Shown here: positions 24,089-31,747 of the stretch, piece by piece | Layout: the number at the start of each line of letters is the position of its first letter | Numbering within the stretch: position 1 is the first letter of the stretch | Origin: Rhodococcus erythropolis NBRC 15567 | Lineage (GTDB): Bacteria > Actinomycetota > Actinomycetes > Mycobacteriales > Mycobacteriaceae | DNA: 64,000 nucleotides | Direction of reading: 5' to 3' | NCBI RefSeq assembly: GCF_001552595.1 | Contig: NZ_BCRM01000006.1 | Span: 62,001 to 126,000, forward strand | Position numbers and translations under genes: made by a program | Notes under the pieces: generated by a model | What the model was told of the DNA's origin: nothing | The model's database searches: none | The model's input: the letters and a program-made list of their open reading frames with translations, nothing else

Positions 24089-24366
24089 GTGAGCAGGACG
24101 AATTCGAAAGGCTCGACTGCTCGGCAGTCATCGCCGACGTCTGGTTGATGCTCGACGGTGAATGCGACGATTCAAGTCGTGCTCGCCTGCAGCGTCATAT
24201 CGACGATTGTGGATCGTGCCTCGAGGCCTACGGGATCGAGGAGAAGGTCAAGAGCCTGATCAACCGTAAGTGCGGTGGAGACCACGCGCCGGAAAGCCTG
24301 CGTCAGCGGCTCACTGTCGAGTTGCGTCGGACCATCGTCATAACGACTACCGAAACCGACAGCTAG
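24085..24366 (+). CDS. rshA: Zinc anti-sigma factor RshA/RsrA
   Basis: 93-residue zinc-binding anti-sigma factor that holds SigH in reduced cytoplasm and releases it when its thiols are oxidised. The ZAS motif His38-x3-Cys42-x2-Cys45 is clear, with extra Cys12 and Cys27. ATG at 24085 overlaps the sigH stop (ATGA), ensuring coupled, near-stoichiometric synthesis. Confidence 0.92.
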   Translation: MSEQDEFERLDCSAVIADVWLMLDGECDDSSRARLQRHIDDCGSCLEAYGIEEKVKSLINRKCGGDHAPESLRQRLTVELRRTIVITTTETDS

Positions 24367-24411
24367 CCCGTCAGCGAAGATCTGAGCGGCAGCAGTCGGA
24401 AGGCAGTAACG

Positions 24412-24455
24412 CCGAGGGGCGGGGAAGCAATGCTTCCCCGCCCCTCGGACGTTTT
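24412..24455. terminator. Bidirectional terminator after rshA
   Basis: A perfect palindrome of two 18-base arms (24412-24429 and 24431-24448) very rich in G/C, followed by ACGTTTTG on the plus strand. It lies between convergent rshA and the bL37 gene, 46 bases past the rshA stop. Confidence 0.8.
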
Positions 24456-24468
24456 GTTGCGCTACATG

Positions 24469-24543
24469 TCAGGCGTTTGGACGCTTGCCATGGTTAGCGG
24501 CGTTGCCCTTACGGCTGCGCTTCTTACGACCACGCTTACCCAT
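24469..24543 (-). CDS. Small ribosomal protein bL37
   Basis: A 24-residue, extremely basic peptide, MGKRGRKKRSRKGNAANHGK followed by RPNA. It matches the actinobacterial large-subunit protein bL37 seen in mycobacterial ribosome structures (same KRGRKKR...ANHGKRPNA pattern). ATG at 24543 follows an AAGGGAG ribosome site. The gene is too short for ordinary ORF calling and lies between rshA and the biotinyl protein, convergent with rshA. The identification is from recalled similarity but the motif is distinctive. Confidence 0.88.
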   Translation of the reverse strand: MGKRGRKKRSRKGNAANHGKRPNA

Positions 24544-24679
24544 GATTGGTCTCCCTTCTGTTTCTTTCGCGTCATTGTTTCACGCCGATGCCGGTGTGGT
24601 TCCATTGGCAGGTCGATCGAGTGATCCGTCGACGTATTTTCGTGGTCAGAGTGCAGTTCCGACAGAAGTGAGGTTCACG

Positions 24680-24895
24680 ATGGCAGAAGACGTGCGCGCC
24701 GAGATGGTTTCGACGGTCTACCAGGTCGTCGTGAGCGAGGGAGACGTCGTTGCGGACGGCGACACCCTGGTCATCCTCGAATCCATGAAGATGGAGATTC
24801 CCGTCCTGGCCGAAGTTCCGGGAACGGTGACGACGGTGGGCGTCAAGGTCGGCGACGTGATTCAGCAAGGCGATCTGATCGCCGTGATCTCCTAA
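24680..24895 (+). CDS. Biotinyl/lipoyl attachment domain protein
   Basis: 71 residues, a single biotinyl-carrier fold with the attachment motif ESMKMEIP, Lys37 being the modified residue. It is too small to be a full acyl-CoA carboxylase subunit; the mycobacterial homolog (TB7.3, Rv3221c) is a free-standing biotinylated protein of unsettled partner. ATG at 24680. Eight bases separate its stop from the pdtaS start, so they are probably co-transcribed. Confidence 0.88.
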   Translation: MAEDVRAEMVSTVYQVVVSEGDVVADGDTLVILESMKMEIPVLAEVPGTVTTVGVKVGDVIQQGDLIAVIS

Positions 24896-24903
24896 TCCGG
24901 ACG

Positions 24904-26406
24904 ATGTCCACTCTCAGTGACCTCCTCGCCGAACACACCGATCTTCCCGGTGCGGCGGTCGACCATCTCCAGCGCGTCGTGGGGGAGTGGCAACTGCTCG
25001 CCGACCTCTCCTTTGCCGACGTTCTCTTGTGGGTGGGCACCGAATCGGAGAAGAACCGATCCGAGGGGACGGTCATCTGCGTCGCGCATTGCCGGCCGAC
25101 AACGGCATCGACGGCTTTTCCGGAGGACGCGGTCGGAACGGTCGTTTCCGAGTCCGAGCACCCGCAGGTTCTTCGCGCTCTCGTCGAGGGCCGCGTCGTG
25201 CGCGGGGAAGACGAGACGTGGCGTGAAGGAATGCCGCCGCGTCGGGAAGCCGTTCCGGTGCGTCTGGACGGGCGAGTCATCGCGGTTCTGAGCCGCGACA
25301 CCAACCTGTCGCACCAGCGAGCGCAGAGTCCGCTCGAGCTCGCGTATCTCGATTGCGCCGAAGACCTGTGTCAGATGATCAGCGACGGAACCTTCCCGAT
25401 CCGAGAATCGCGCTCCGACACGAACTCGAGCCCACGTGCGGGCGACGGCTTCATCCGTCTCGATACCGAAGGCACCGTCGTCTATGCCAGCCCGAACGCG
25501 CTCTCGGCCTATCACCGGATGGGTCTGAGTTCGGATTTGGTGGGCCAAGACCTCGCGGCGTTGACCCGTTCGTTGGTCACCGACCCGTTCGAGTCTCAGG
25601 AAGCTGCGGGATACATCCGAGATACGTTGGCGGACAAGCCCGGTCGCCGTATGGAGATCGAGGCGCGCGGGGCGACCGTTCTGCTGCGAGCCCTGGTTCT
25701 CAAGCCGGGCGGCCGGCATGTCGGTGCGGCGGTCGTCGTCCGCGACGTCACCGAGGTCAAGCGTCGTGATCGCGCTCTCCTGAGCAAGGACGCAACCATC
25801 CGCGAGATTCACCATCGAGTGAAGAACAACCTGCAAACCGTCGCGGCGCTTCTGCGTCTACAGGCCAGGCGAACCGGCAACGACGAAGCGCGACAGGCGT
25901 TGACAGAGTCGGTGAGGCGCGTGACGTCCATCGCCCTCGTTCACGACACCTTGTCGATGTCGGTGGACGAAGAGGTGGATCTCGACGAGGTGATCGACCG
26001 GTTGGTTCCCATGCTCTCCGATGTCGCGGGAGTGGGTGTGCCGGTGGCGATTCGGCGTGAGGGCAGTTTCGGAGTGTTCTCCGCCGAGCGCGCCACCCCG
26101 CTGGTCATGGTGCTGACGGAGTTGGTGCAGAACGCGATCGAGCACGCTTTCGATCCGGGAGTGACCGGCACGGTCACACTCAGCGCCGAGCGTTCTGCGC
26201 GCTGGTTGGACGTGATCATCCACGACAACGGGCGCGGCCTGCCGGAGAACTTCGACCTCGAGAAGTCCGATCGGCTCGGACTCCAGATCGTGCGGACTTT
26301 GTTGGGCGCCGAACTCGGTGGCTCGCTCGGACTGCACCCGGGAAGCGGTGGCGGCACCGACGCGGTTCTGCGCGTGCCGCTCGGTAGACGCACTGCGCGT
26401 TACTGA
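24904..26406 (+). CDS. pdtaS: Sensor histidine kinase PdtaS
   Basis: 500-residue soluble histidine kinase of the HWE/HisKA_2 type. An N-terminal GAF-like domain (about 1-150), a PAS domain (about 185-285), then the dimerisation helix REIHHRVKNNLQ with phospho-acceptor His303, and an ATPase domain ending with NGRGLPENF and RLGLQIV. It matches the mycobacterial Rv3220c kinase, whose partner PdtaR is an ANTAR RNA-binding regulator encoded elsewhere; no response regulator is adjacent here. There is no transmembrane segment. Confidence 0.9.
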   Translation: MSTLSDLLAEHTDLPGAAVDHLQRVVGEWQLLADLSFADVLLWVGTESEKNRSEGTVICVAHCRPTTASTAFPEDAVGTVVSESEHPQVLRALVEGRVVRGEDETWREGMPPRREAVPVRLDGRVIAVLSRDTNLSHQRAQSPLELAYLDCAEDLCQMISDGTFPIRESRSDTNSSPRAGDGFIRLDTEGTVVYASPNALSAYHRMGLSSDLVGQDLAALTRSLVTDPFESQEAAGYIRDTLADKPGRRMEIEARGATVLLRALVLKPGGRHVGAAVVVRDVTEVKRRDRALLSKDATIREIHHRVKNNLQTVAALLRLQARRTGNDEARQALTESVRRVTSIALVHDTLSMSVDEEVDLDEVIDRLVPMLSDVAGVGVPVAIRREGSFGVFSAERATPLVMVLTELVQNAIEHAFDPGVTGTVTLSAERSARWLDVIIHDNGRGLPENFDLEKSDRLGLQIVRTLLGAELGGSLGLHPGSGGGTDAVLRVPLGRRTARY

Positions 26407-26435
26407 TTCGAGCAGCGTTAGCGATTCGAGCAGAC

Positions 26436-26465
26436 AAAAAGCCCGACACCATGTGGTGTCGGGCT
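26436..26465 (-). terminator. Intrinsic terminator of whiB1
   Basis: Perfect 12-bp stem (26440-26451 with 26454-26465), very short loop, followed on the minus strand by a T-run (AAAAA at 26436-26440 on the plus strand). It lies between pdtaS and whiB1, which converge. Confidence 0.85.
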
Positions 26466-26525
26466 GTCGTCTTCGACTGTGCGGAGGGGCTGTTCTCCGC
26501 CGCGAGTCGAACGTCTCGGTTCTAC

Positions 26526-26780
26526 CTAGACGGAAGTGCGTGCACGGGTACGTGCGTTACGACGCTTGAGTGCGCGGCGCTCGTCTTCGCTCATTCCGCC
26601 CCAGACGCCTGCATCCTGACCGGACTCGAGAGCCCAGGACAGGCACTCGGCGGTGACGGGGCAGCGGTTGCAGACAACCTTGGCATCAGCGATCTGAGCG
26701 AGGGCCGGTCCACTGTTTCCCACCGGGAAGAACAGTTCGGGATCCTCGTCGCGACAGATTGCGTTGTGGCGCCAGTCCAT
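26526..26780 (-). CDS. whiB1: Transcriptional regulator WhiB1
   Basis: 84-residue Wbl protein with a [4Fe-4S] cluster that responds to nitric oxide and binds the major sigma factor. The four cluster cysteines are Cys9, Cys37, Cys40 and Cys46 (VCNRCPVTAEC), followed by GVWGGMSEDERR and an Arg-rich tail. ATG at 26780 follows AAGGAG; upstream in-frame codons to 26828 are not family-like. It is almost identical to the essential mycobacterial WhiB1. The upstream region has a CRP-like site. Confidence 0.97.
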   Translation of the reverse strand: MDWRHNAICRDEDPELFFPVGNSGPALAQIADAKVVCNRCPVTAECLSWALESGQDAGVWGGMSEDERRALKRRNARTRARTSV

Positions 26781-26800
26781 CTTTTTTCGCTCCTTAATTG

Positions 26801-26816
26801 GGTGTGTATTCACACC
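26801..26816. promoter_or_regulatory. Palindrome in the whiB1 leader
   Basis: GGTGTG-TATT-CACACC, a perfect 6+6 inverted repeat 21 bases before the whiB1 start codon, near the ribosome site. It could be an operator or, in RNA, a small stem. The binding factor is not known. Confidence 0.4.
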
Positions 26817-26869
26817 ATTTGGTACCAATGAGTTTGTGTGTGCGTCATCAATGTTTCCGCACTGTTACT

Positions 26870-26885
26870 TGTGAATGCTTTCACG
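26870..26885. promoter_or_regulatory. CRP-type binding site upstream of whiB1
   Basis: TGTGA-ATGCTT-TCACG matches the CRP consensus TGTGA-N6-TCACA except for the last base, centred about 98 bases before the whiB1 start codon. In M. tuberculosis whiB1 is controlled by the CRP homolog Rv3676, so the site is likely functional. The rest of the 255-base gap (26781-27035) shows no gene. Confidence 0.6.
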
Positions 26886-27035
26886 AACTCGCGGTATGTC
26901 AATAGGTTTGAACGGGTTCGTGGGCCAACTCACTAATTTGTGACACACCTGACGGCCACCTGGGCGTCACCGGCATTTTACCCGATTTCGACTATTCGGC
27001 ACCAGAGTTTTTGCAGGTCAAACGTGTTGCCTGAC

Positions 27036-27992
27036 TCACGTCGGAATCGGTGCGAACACTTCCAGTGCATCCGGGACCGAGGTGAATTCGACTTTTTCGC
27101 GAAGTCCGATGTAGTCGCCGTCCATCTGCAGTCCGATCGGTCGCGACGATTCGATGGTGATTGTCGGGACGTCGTCGGTGCGTAGAAGGACCTTCGATTT
27201 CGGTTCTGCGCCGCGTGCGAGGAGCTGTCGCACAACCCGCAGAGACGGTAGGACTTTGGTGCTCGTCATGGCGAAGATGCCGAGTCCACTGTCGAAGGTC
27301 GTTCCCGGATTGGTGTGTACGGGACGCTCTTCCAGATATGTCCACGGGCTCGAGTTCGACACGAACGCGTAGTGGACTCCGGAGACGGGATCCTGATCGG
27401 GGAGGTGGACTGTCAGGGCGGGCTCGGCTCGCTTGGCACGGAAGAACGCCGCGATTGCGGTTCGGACGTACCGGGCGGGTGTGGCGGCGTCACCGTTCTT
27501 ACGGCTGGCGTCGACGGCTTCGCATACATCGGCGTCGAGGCCCATTCCGGCGTTGAACGTGAACCAACGGTTGTCGCAGTGTGCGAGCCCGATTCGGCGT
27601 CTCGTTCGTTCCGAGAGTAGATCGACGAGTTGGTTTGTGGCGTCGATCGGGTCGGCGGCAATACCGAGTGAGCGCGCGAAAACGTTTGCCGAGCCTCCCG
27701 GGACGACAGCGATCGTCGGGATCGGACCGACCGGAACCGATTTCATCGACGCGGGATGCGGTGACCCGAGCAGTCCGTTGACCACTTCGTTGACCGTTCC
27801 GTCGCCGCCGTGGACGATCACCGAGCCGAAGCCGTCTTCGTGGGCTTCGCGCGCCAGTTCGGCAGCGTGTCCCCGATGTGTGGTGTGCGCCACAGTAAGT
27901 CGCACCCGACTCTCGAGGGCGTGTGCCAACAGGTCACGACCGGCAGCGGTGGTGGAGGTGGCATTGGGGTTGACGATCAGCAGTGCGCGCAC
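27036..27992 (-). CDS. Diacylglycerol/lipid kinase family protein
   Basis: 318 residues of the DagK/YegS lipid-kinase family. It has NPNATSTTA at the N-terminus, the ATP-binding GGDGTVNEVVNGLL, and PGGSANVFARSL (a PGGTAND variant), then the beta-sandwich C-terminal domain ending around DGDYIG. The lipid substrate cannot be read from sequence. ATG at 27992, divergent from the small membrane protein. M. tuberculosis counterpart: Rv3218. Confidence 0.88.
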   Translation of the reverse strand: MRALLIVNPNATSTTAAGRDLLAHALESRVRLTVAHTTHRGHAAELAREAHEDGFGSVIVHGGDGTVNEVVNGLLGSPHPASMKSVPVGPIPTIAVVPGGSANVFARSLGIAADPIDATNQLVDLLSERTRRRIGLAHCDNRWFTFNAGMGLDADVCEAVDASRKNGDAATPARYVRTAIAAFFRAKRAEPALTVHLPDQDPVSGVHYAFVSNSSPWTYLEERPVHTNPGTTFDSGLGIFAMTSTKVLPSLRVVRQLLARGAEPKSKVLLRTDDVPTITIESSRPIGLQMDGDYIGLREKVEFTSVPDALEVFAPIPT

Positions 27993-28033
27993 GGGGCATG
28001 AGCCTATCCGGTGTCGTGTTCTAGGCTGGCCTC

Positions 28034-28504
28034 GTGCCGAATACCGCCAGTCCGAACGCCCTGCCCAAGACAGTCACATGGGCAGGTGCCCTCGTGACGC
28101 TGCAAGGGCTGGTTGCCGCCGGGTTCGCGATCGTCGCAGTGATTCGCGGCGCGACCGGCCACGATCAGAGCGTCACCAACGGATACGGATTTGCCGCCTG
28201 GGTCGCGATCCTCGGCGGCGCGGTGTTGGCAGCCGGTATCGCTTTGCTGACGGGCCGCCGGTGGGGCCGGGCAATCGCCGTCGTCGCGCAGTTGCTGCTC
28301 CTGCCGGTCGCCTGGTCGCTCCTGACCGATTCGCATCAGGTGCCGCTCGGCATCGTTCTGGGTGTCGTCGTTCTCGGCGCTCTGGGCTGCCTGTTCTCGG
28401 CTCCGACGTCTCGATGGATGGCAGCGGAGTACGGAGCGTACGCAGACGAGGTGTCGCCGGAAGAGGGACACCCGGACGAGACCGAAGAGCCGCGGGACAA
28501 GTAG
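28034..28504 (+). CDS. Small integral membrane protein (Rv3217c-like)
   Basis: 156 residues with four predicted transmembrane helices (around residues 14-38, 55-77, 83-105 and 109-130) and a short acidic C-terminal tail. No enzymatic motif. GTG start at 28034, 41 bases from the divergent lipid kinase. Its position matches the conserved membrane protein Rv3217c; function unknown. Confidence 0.78.
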   Translation: MPNTASPNALPKTVTWAGALVTLQGLVAAGFAIVAVIRGATGHDQSVTNGYGFAAWVAILGGAVLAAGIALLTGRRWGRAIAVVAQLLLLPVAWSLLTDSHQVPLGIVLGVVVLGALGCLFSAPTSRWMAAEYGAYADEVSPEEGHPDETEEPRDK

Positions 28505-28530
28505 GACGGAACGCCTACCCTGCTTCAGTC

Positions 28531-29010
28531 CTACTCAGCTTCGGCGGCAAGAGCTCCGAGGTGGGTGCCGGTCAGGCGATACGTGGTCCACTCCGTCTTC
28601 GCGTCGGCACCGAGTGACTCGTAGAACTTGATCGAGGGCGTGTTCCAATTGAGCACCGACCAGGACAGCCGGGTGTAGTCGTTGTCGGTGCACTCCTTGG
28701 CGAGCGCGGCCAGAAGAGCCTTTCCGTGGCCTGATCCGCGCTGGCTGGGCTTGACGTACAGGTCTTCGAGGTAGATGCCGTGGGCGCCGTCCCACGTGGA
28801 GAAATTGCGGAACCACAGCGCCATGCCGACGACGTCGTCAGCCGAATTCACAGCGACGTGCGCGAAGGCCGTCGCGGCCGGCCCGAACAATGCCTCGCCG
28901 ATCTGTTCCGCCGTCACGGTGCACTCGTCGAGGGCCTTCTGGTAGTCCGCCAACTCGTAGATCATGTCGGTGATCGGCTGGACGTCTGCGGGCGTGGCGC
29001 GTCGGATCAT
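28531..29010 (-). CDS. GNAT-family N-acetyltransferase
   Basis: 159 residues. Acetyl-CoA binding motif A is the QRGSGHGKALLAAL segment (R/Q-x-x-G-x-G/A), preceded by GIYLEDLYVKPS; the C-terminal FYESLGA is also typical of spermidine/diamine-type GNATs. The substrate is uncertain. ATG at 29010; the frame remains open upstream but runs into the phosphatase gene. It follows that gene by 17 bases on the same strand. Confidence 0.87.
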   Translation of the reverse strand: MIRRATPADVQPITDMIYELADYQKALDECTVTAEQIGEALFGPAATAFAHVAVNSADDVVGMALWFRNFSTWDGAHGIYLEDLYVKPSQRGSGHGKALLAALAKECTDNDYTRLSWSVLNWNTPSIKFYESLGADAKTEWTTYRLTGTHLGALAAEAE

Positions 29011-29027
29011 GGGGAGAATCTTAAGCC

Positions 29028-29663
29028 TCAAGCGTCCACGAGCGGCGGCACGTTGTGATGGACGAGGTGGCTGGCGCCGTGCTCGTAACCGAGAACCGTG
29101 TAAGCGCCCGGGAACAACGCGAAACGCTTTCCTTCGGTGACCGGGAGCTCGAGCCAGCGGGCGATGAGCGCGCGTGAGAAGTGGCCGTGCCCGATCAGGA
29201 TCACGTCCCGCTCGGGTAGCTGCGAACGCACCATCGACAGCACCATGTCGGTGCGGGCATGGATCTGATCGGTCTGCTCGCCGCCGGGGCACGGGTGTGT
29301 CCAGACGGTCCAATCGGGCACCGTTGCGCGGATCTCGGGCGTCGTGAGGCCTTCGTAGTCGCCGTAGTCCCATTCGGAAAGTGCATCCCAGGTTCGCTCT
29401 TCCGGCAGGCCGGCGAGATCACCCGTCAACTGTGCGCGCAGCCGCGGACTCGTCAGAATCATGGGGTTCCGGAGGTCGAGGGTTCGCAAGCGATTTCCGG
29501 TCGCGGTTGCCTGCATCTCGCCGAGCGGAGTCAGCGGAACCTCGGTCCGGCCCGTGTGTTTCCCGGTGCGTGCCCACTCGGTTTCACCGTGGCGCATGAG
29601 TACGACGCGAGCACCGAGGGGGATCGACGAGGGGGCGGACTGGGAGGTCATGTCGACCATCAT
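29028..29663 (-). CDS. Histidine phosphatase (Rv3214-like acid phosphatase)
   Basis: 211 residues of the phosphoglycerate-mutase-like histidine phosphatase family. The catalytic RHG is in VLMRHGETEW near residue 24, a second Arg in SPRLRAQLTG, Glu in LSEWDYGDYEG, and the second His in IGHGHFSRAL. The M. tuberculosis homolog (Gpm2/Rv3214) behaves as a broad acid phosphatase rather than a mutase. Start could be 29663 or the ATG at 29651. Confidence 0.87.
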   Translation of the reverse strand: MMVDMTSQSAPSSIPLGARVVLMRHGETEWARTGKHTGRTEVPLTPLGEMQATATGNRLRTLDLRNPMILTSPRLRAQLTGDLAGLPEERTWDALSEWDYGDYEGLTTPEIRATVPDWTVWTHPCPGGEQTDQIHARTDMVLSMVRSQLPERDVILIGHGHFSRALIARWLELPVTEGKRFALFPGAYTVLGYEHGASHLVHHNVPPLVDA

Positions 29664-29722
29664 TGCAGGCTGCCTCGCGTGTGTAGCTCGCCTCCTGGCG
29701 CGAAGTGCGCAAGGATCTACGT

Positions 29723-30520
29723 GTGACGACGGTTCTCGCAGTGGCGAATCAAAAGGGCGGCGTGGCTAAAACCACTACCGTCGCTTCTCTCGGTGCGGCT
29801 TTGTCCGCGCTCGGACAACGAGTTCTGGTGGTGGATCTCGACCCGCAGGGCTGCCTGACGTTCTCGCTCGGACACAACCCGGATCGCCTCGAACGTTCGG
29901 TCAACGAGGTCCTGGCGGGTGATCTCGACGCGGTCGACGCCGTGCTGAAGACGGACGACGGTATGGATCTCCTGCCGGCCACCATCGATCTCGCGGGCGC
30001 CGAAGCGCTGCTCCTGATGCGACCCGGTCGAGAGTTCGCGCTCAAGCGGGCGCTGTCTCCGCTCCTGGGTTCTTACGACGTCATCATCATCGACTGCCCA
30101 CCGTCGTTGGGTGTGCTCACACTCAACGGATTGACTGCGGCGCAGTCGGTTCTGGTTCCACTGCAATGCGAAACCCTCGCACACCGCGGCGTCGGACAGT
30201 TGCTGCGTACGGTTCGTGAAGTCCAAGCCATCACCAACCCGGATCTTGTTCTGCTCGGCGCACTTCCGACTCTGTACGACGCTCGAACCACGCACAGTCG
30301 CGACGTACTCGCTGACGTCAGTGACCGCTACTCCCTCGCCGTTCTGGCGCCGCCGATTCCACGCACCGTCAAGTTCGCCGAGGCCTCTGCTTCCGGCGCG
30401 ACGGTCCTTGCCGGGCGAAAGAACAAGGGCGCGGATGCCTATCGTGAACTCGCCGACAATCTCGTAAAGCATTGGGCTGGAAATGAAGTCGTGACTTTCG
30501 CGCCGGAACTGGCGCTCTGA
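29723..30520 (+). CDS. ParA/Soj-like ATPase
   Basis: 265 residues. The deviant Walker A is KGGVAKTTTVASLG, motif A' is VLVVDLDPQG, and Walker B is IIIDCPPSLG, all ParA-type. No parB or parS-like gene is adjacent and this is the Rv3213c-like orphan, not the chromosomal parA by the origin, so the cargo is unknown. GTG at 29723 is chosen after AAGGATCT; GTG at 29705 is in frame. Confidence 0.88.
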   Translation: MTTVLAVANQKGGVAKTTTVASLGAALSALGQRVLVVDLDPQGCLTFSLGHNPDRLERSVNEVLAGDLDAVDAVLKTDDGMDLLPATIDLAGAEALLLMRPGREFALKRALSPLLGSYDVIIIDCPPSLGVLTLNGLTAAQSVLVPLQCETLAHRGVGQLLRTVREVQAITNPDLVLLGALPTLYDARTTHSRDVLADVSDRYSLAVLAPPIPRTVKFAEASASGATVLAGRKNKGADAYRELADNLVKHWAGNEVVTFAPELAL

Positions 30521-30535
30521 GGAAGGCGAGAGCTT

Positions 30536-31738
30536 CTAGCGCAGCGCAAACAAGGTATCGCCGCGCTGTTCCAGAATCGTCTCGCCCGCACTGGCGAGCA
30601 CGATCGGCGTCGTCGTCTCACCGCGGTCGACTGCGATCATGCGCTGCACCGCTCCGTCCGACGGGCTGACGGCTGCAATGCCGCCCGGAACGGGGATGAG
30701 CATCTGACCGGCGACCATGCTTCCGGGCCCTGACGTTCCGTTGACGATCCACGTCGGAGCCAGGTCGCTCAGGCGGAGGTTGACCGTCTGAGAGCCGGTC
30801 CACCACGTGATCGAAGCCTTGTCGGCGTGGGTGCGGGCCCCTTCGGTCACCGCTCCCTCGATCGGATAGTCGACGATCGGATTGCCGGTCCCGTCGAAAA
30901 TGGTGATGCGAGAAGCGGTTCCGTTGGCGGCAGGGAGGTAGACGGCCGTCTTCTCGCCGGCCACGGCAAGCAGGCGGGCGCCTTCGGAGTCGAGGAGAAT
31001 CGAGGATCCGTACTCTTCGGGTTCCTGGGCGTCCTTCGGTGCGGGGTTCATCACCGTCAACCTGTTGGAGGCTTCACCCGGGCAACGCTCGAGTACCGAG
31101 ACTCGGTTGGCGCTCGACGCAGCGTCGAGCAGCGTGCATCCGGTGCGGGGTTGCTTGTTCGGATTGACCTTCGCGTCGACCCTGCCGTACTCGAGAGTTC
31201 GGACGAGGTCCGAGCGCCACAGTTCCATTCGCTCACTGCCGCGTGAGATCAGATAGGTGCCGTCCGCCGACAAGGTGACCGCGGAATCGGCGTCGCTGTT
31301 GCGCTGGTCCTTTCGGGCGCCGGTGTCGGCGACCAGTGACGTGACCTGAGAGCAACCGCGATTGTCCTGATAGACGCTGACGACGCGATCCCACGAACCG
31401 ATCGCACCGCACAGGGGAATGTTGCGCGCGTATCGCCACACTTCTTCGCCTGTTGCCGGGTCGCGGCCGATCACGTCGGAACCGTCGGCGGTGACGACGG
31501 CATTTCCGACGGTGATGGGTGCCGTCGAGTCGGCACTGGGAGATTCCCACGTCTGCTTCAGGACGTCGGGTAACAACACCGACGTCGACAGAGGTGGGAG
31601 TGGAGATTCGGCGGTGACCGAGGTGGTTCCGCGCGCATCACTGCGCAACCACACCACGGTCACCGCCACGATTACTGCCAGCGCGATTGCCAGCGCACCG
31701 ATCACATCTGAGCGAGTACGCCTTTCGGGAGCCAGCAC
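30536..31738 (-). CDS. Membrane-anchored beta-propeller protein (Rv3212-like)
   Basis: 400 residues. One N-terminal transmembrane helix (about residues 13-31) anchors a large extracytoplasmic domain with repeated PQQ/quinoprotein-like blades (for example GRDPATGEEVWRYARN and LVADTGAR). No catalytic residues are recognised. It is nine bases downstream of rhlE on the same strand, so probably co-transcribed, and converges on the ParA-like gene. Function unknown. Confidence 0.8.
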   Translation of the reverse strand: MLAPERRTRSDVIGALAIALAVIVAVTVVWLRSDARGTTSVTAESPLPPLSTSVLLPDVLKQTWESPSADSTAPITVGNAVVTADGSDVIGRDPATGEEVWRYARNIPLCGAIGSWDRVVSVYQDNRGCSQVTSLVADTGARKDQRNSDADSAVTLSADGTYLISRGSERMELWRSDLVRTLEYGRVDAKVNPNKQPRTGCTLLDAASSANRVSVLERCPGEASNRLTVMNPAPKDAQEPEEYGSSILLDSEGARLLAVAGEKTAVYLPAANGTASRITIFDGTGNPIVDYPIEGAVTEGARTHADKASITWWTGSQTVNLRLSDLAPTWIVNGTSGPGSMVAGQMLIPVPGGIAAVSPSDGAVQRMIAVDRGETTTPIVLASAGETILEQRGDTLFALR

Positions 31739-31747
31739 ATCGGCAGC

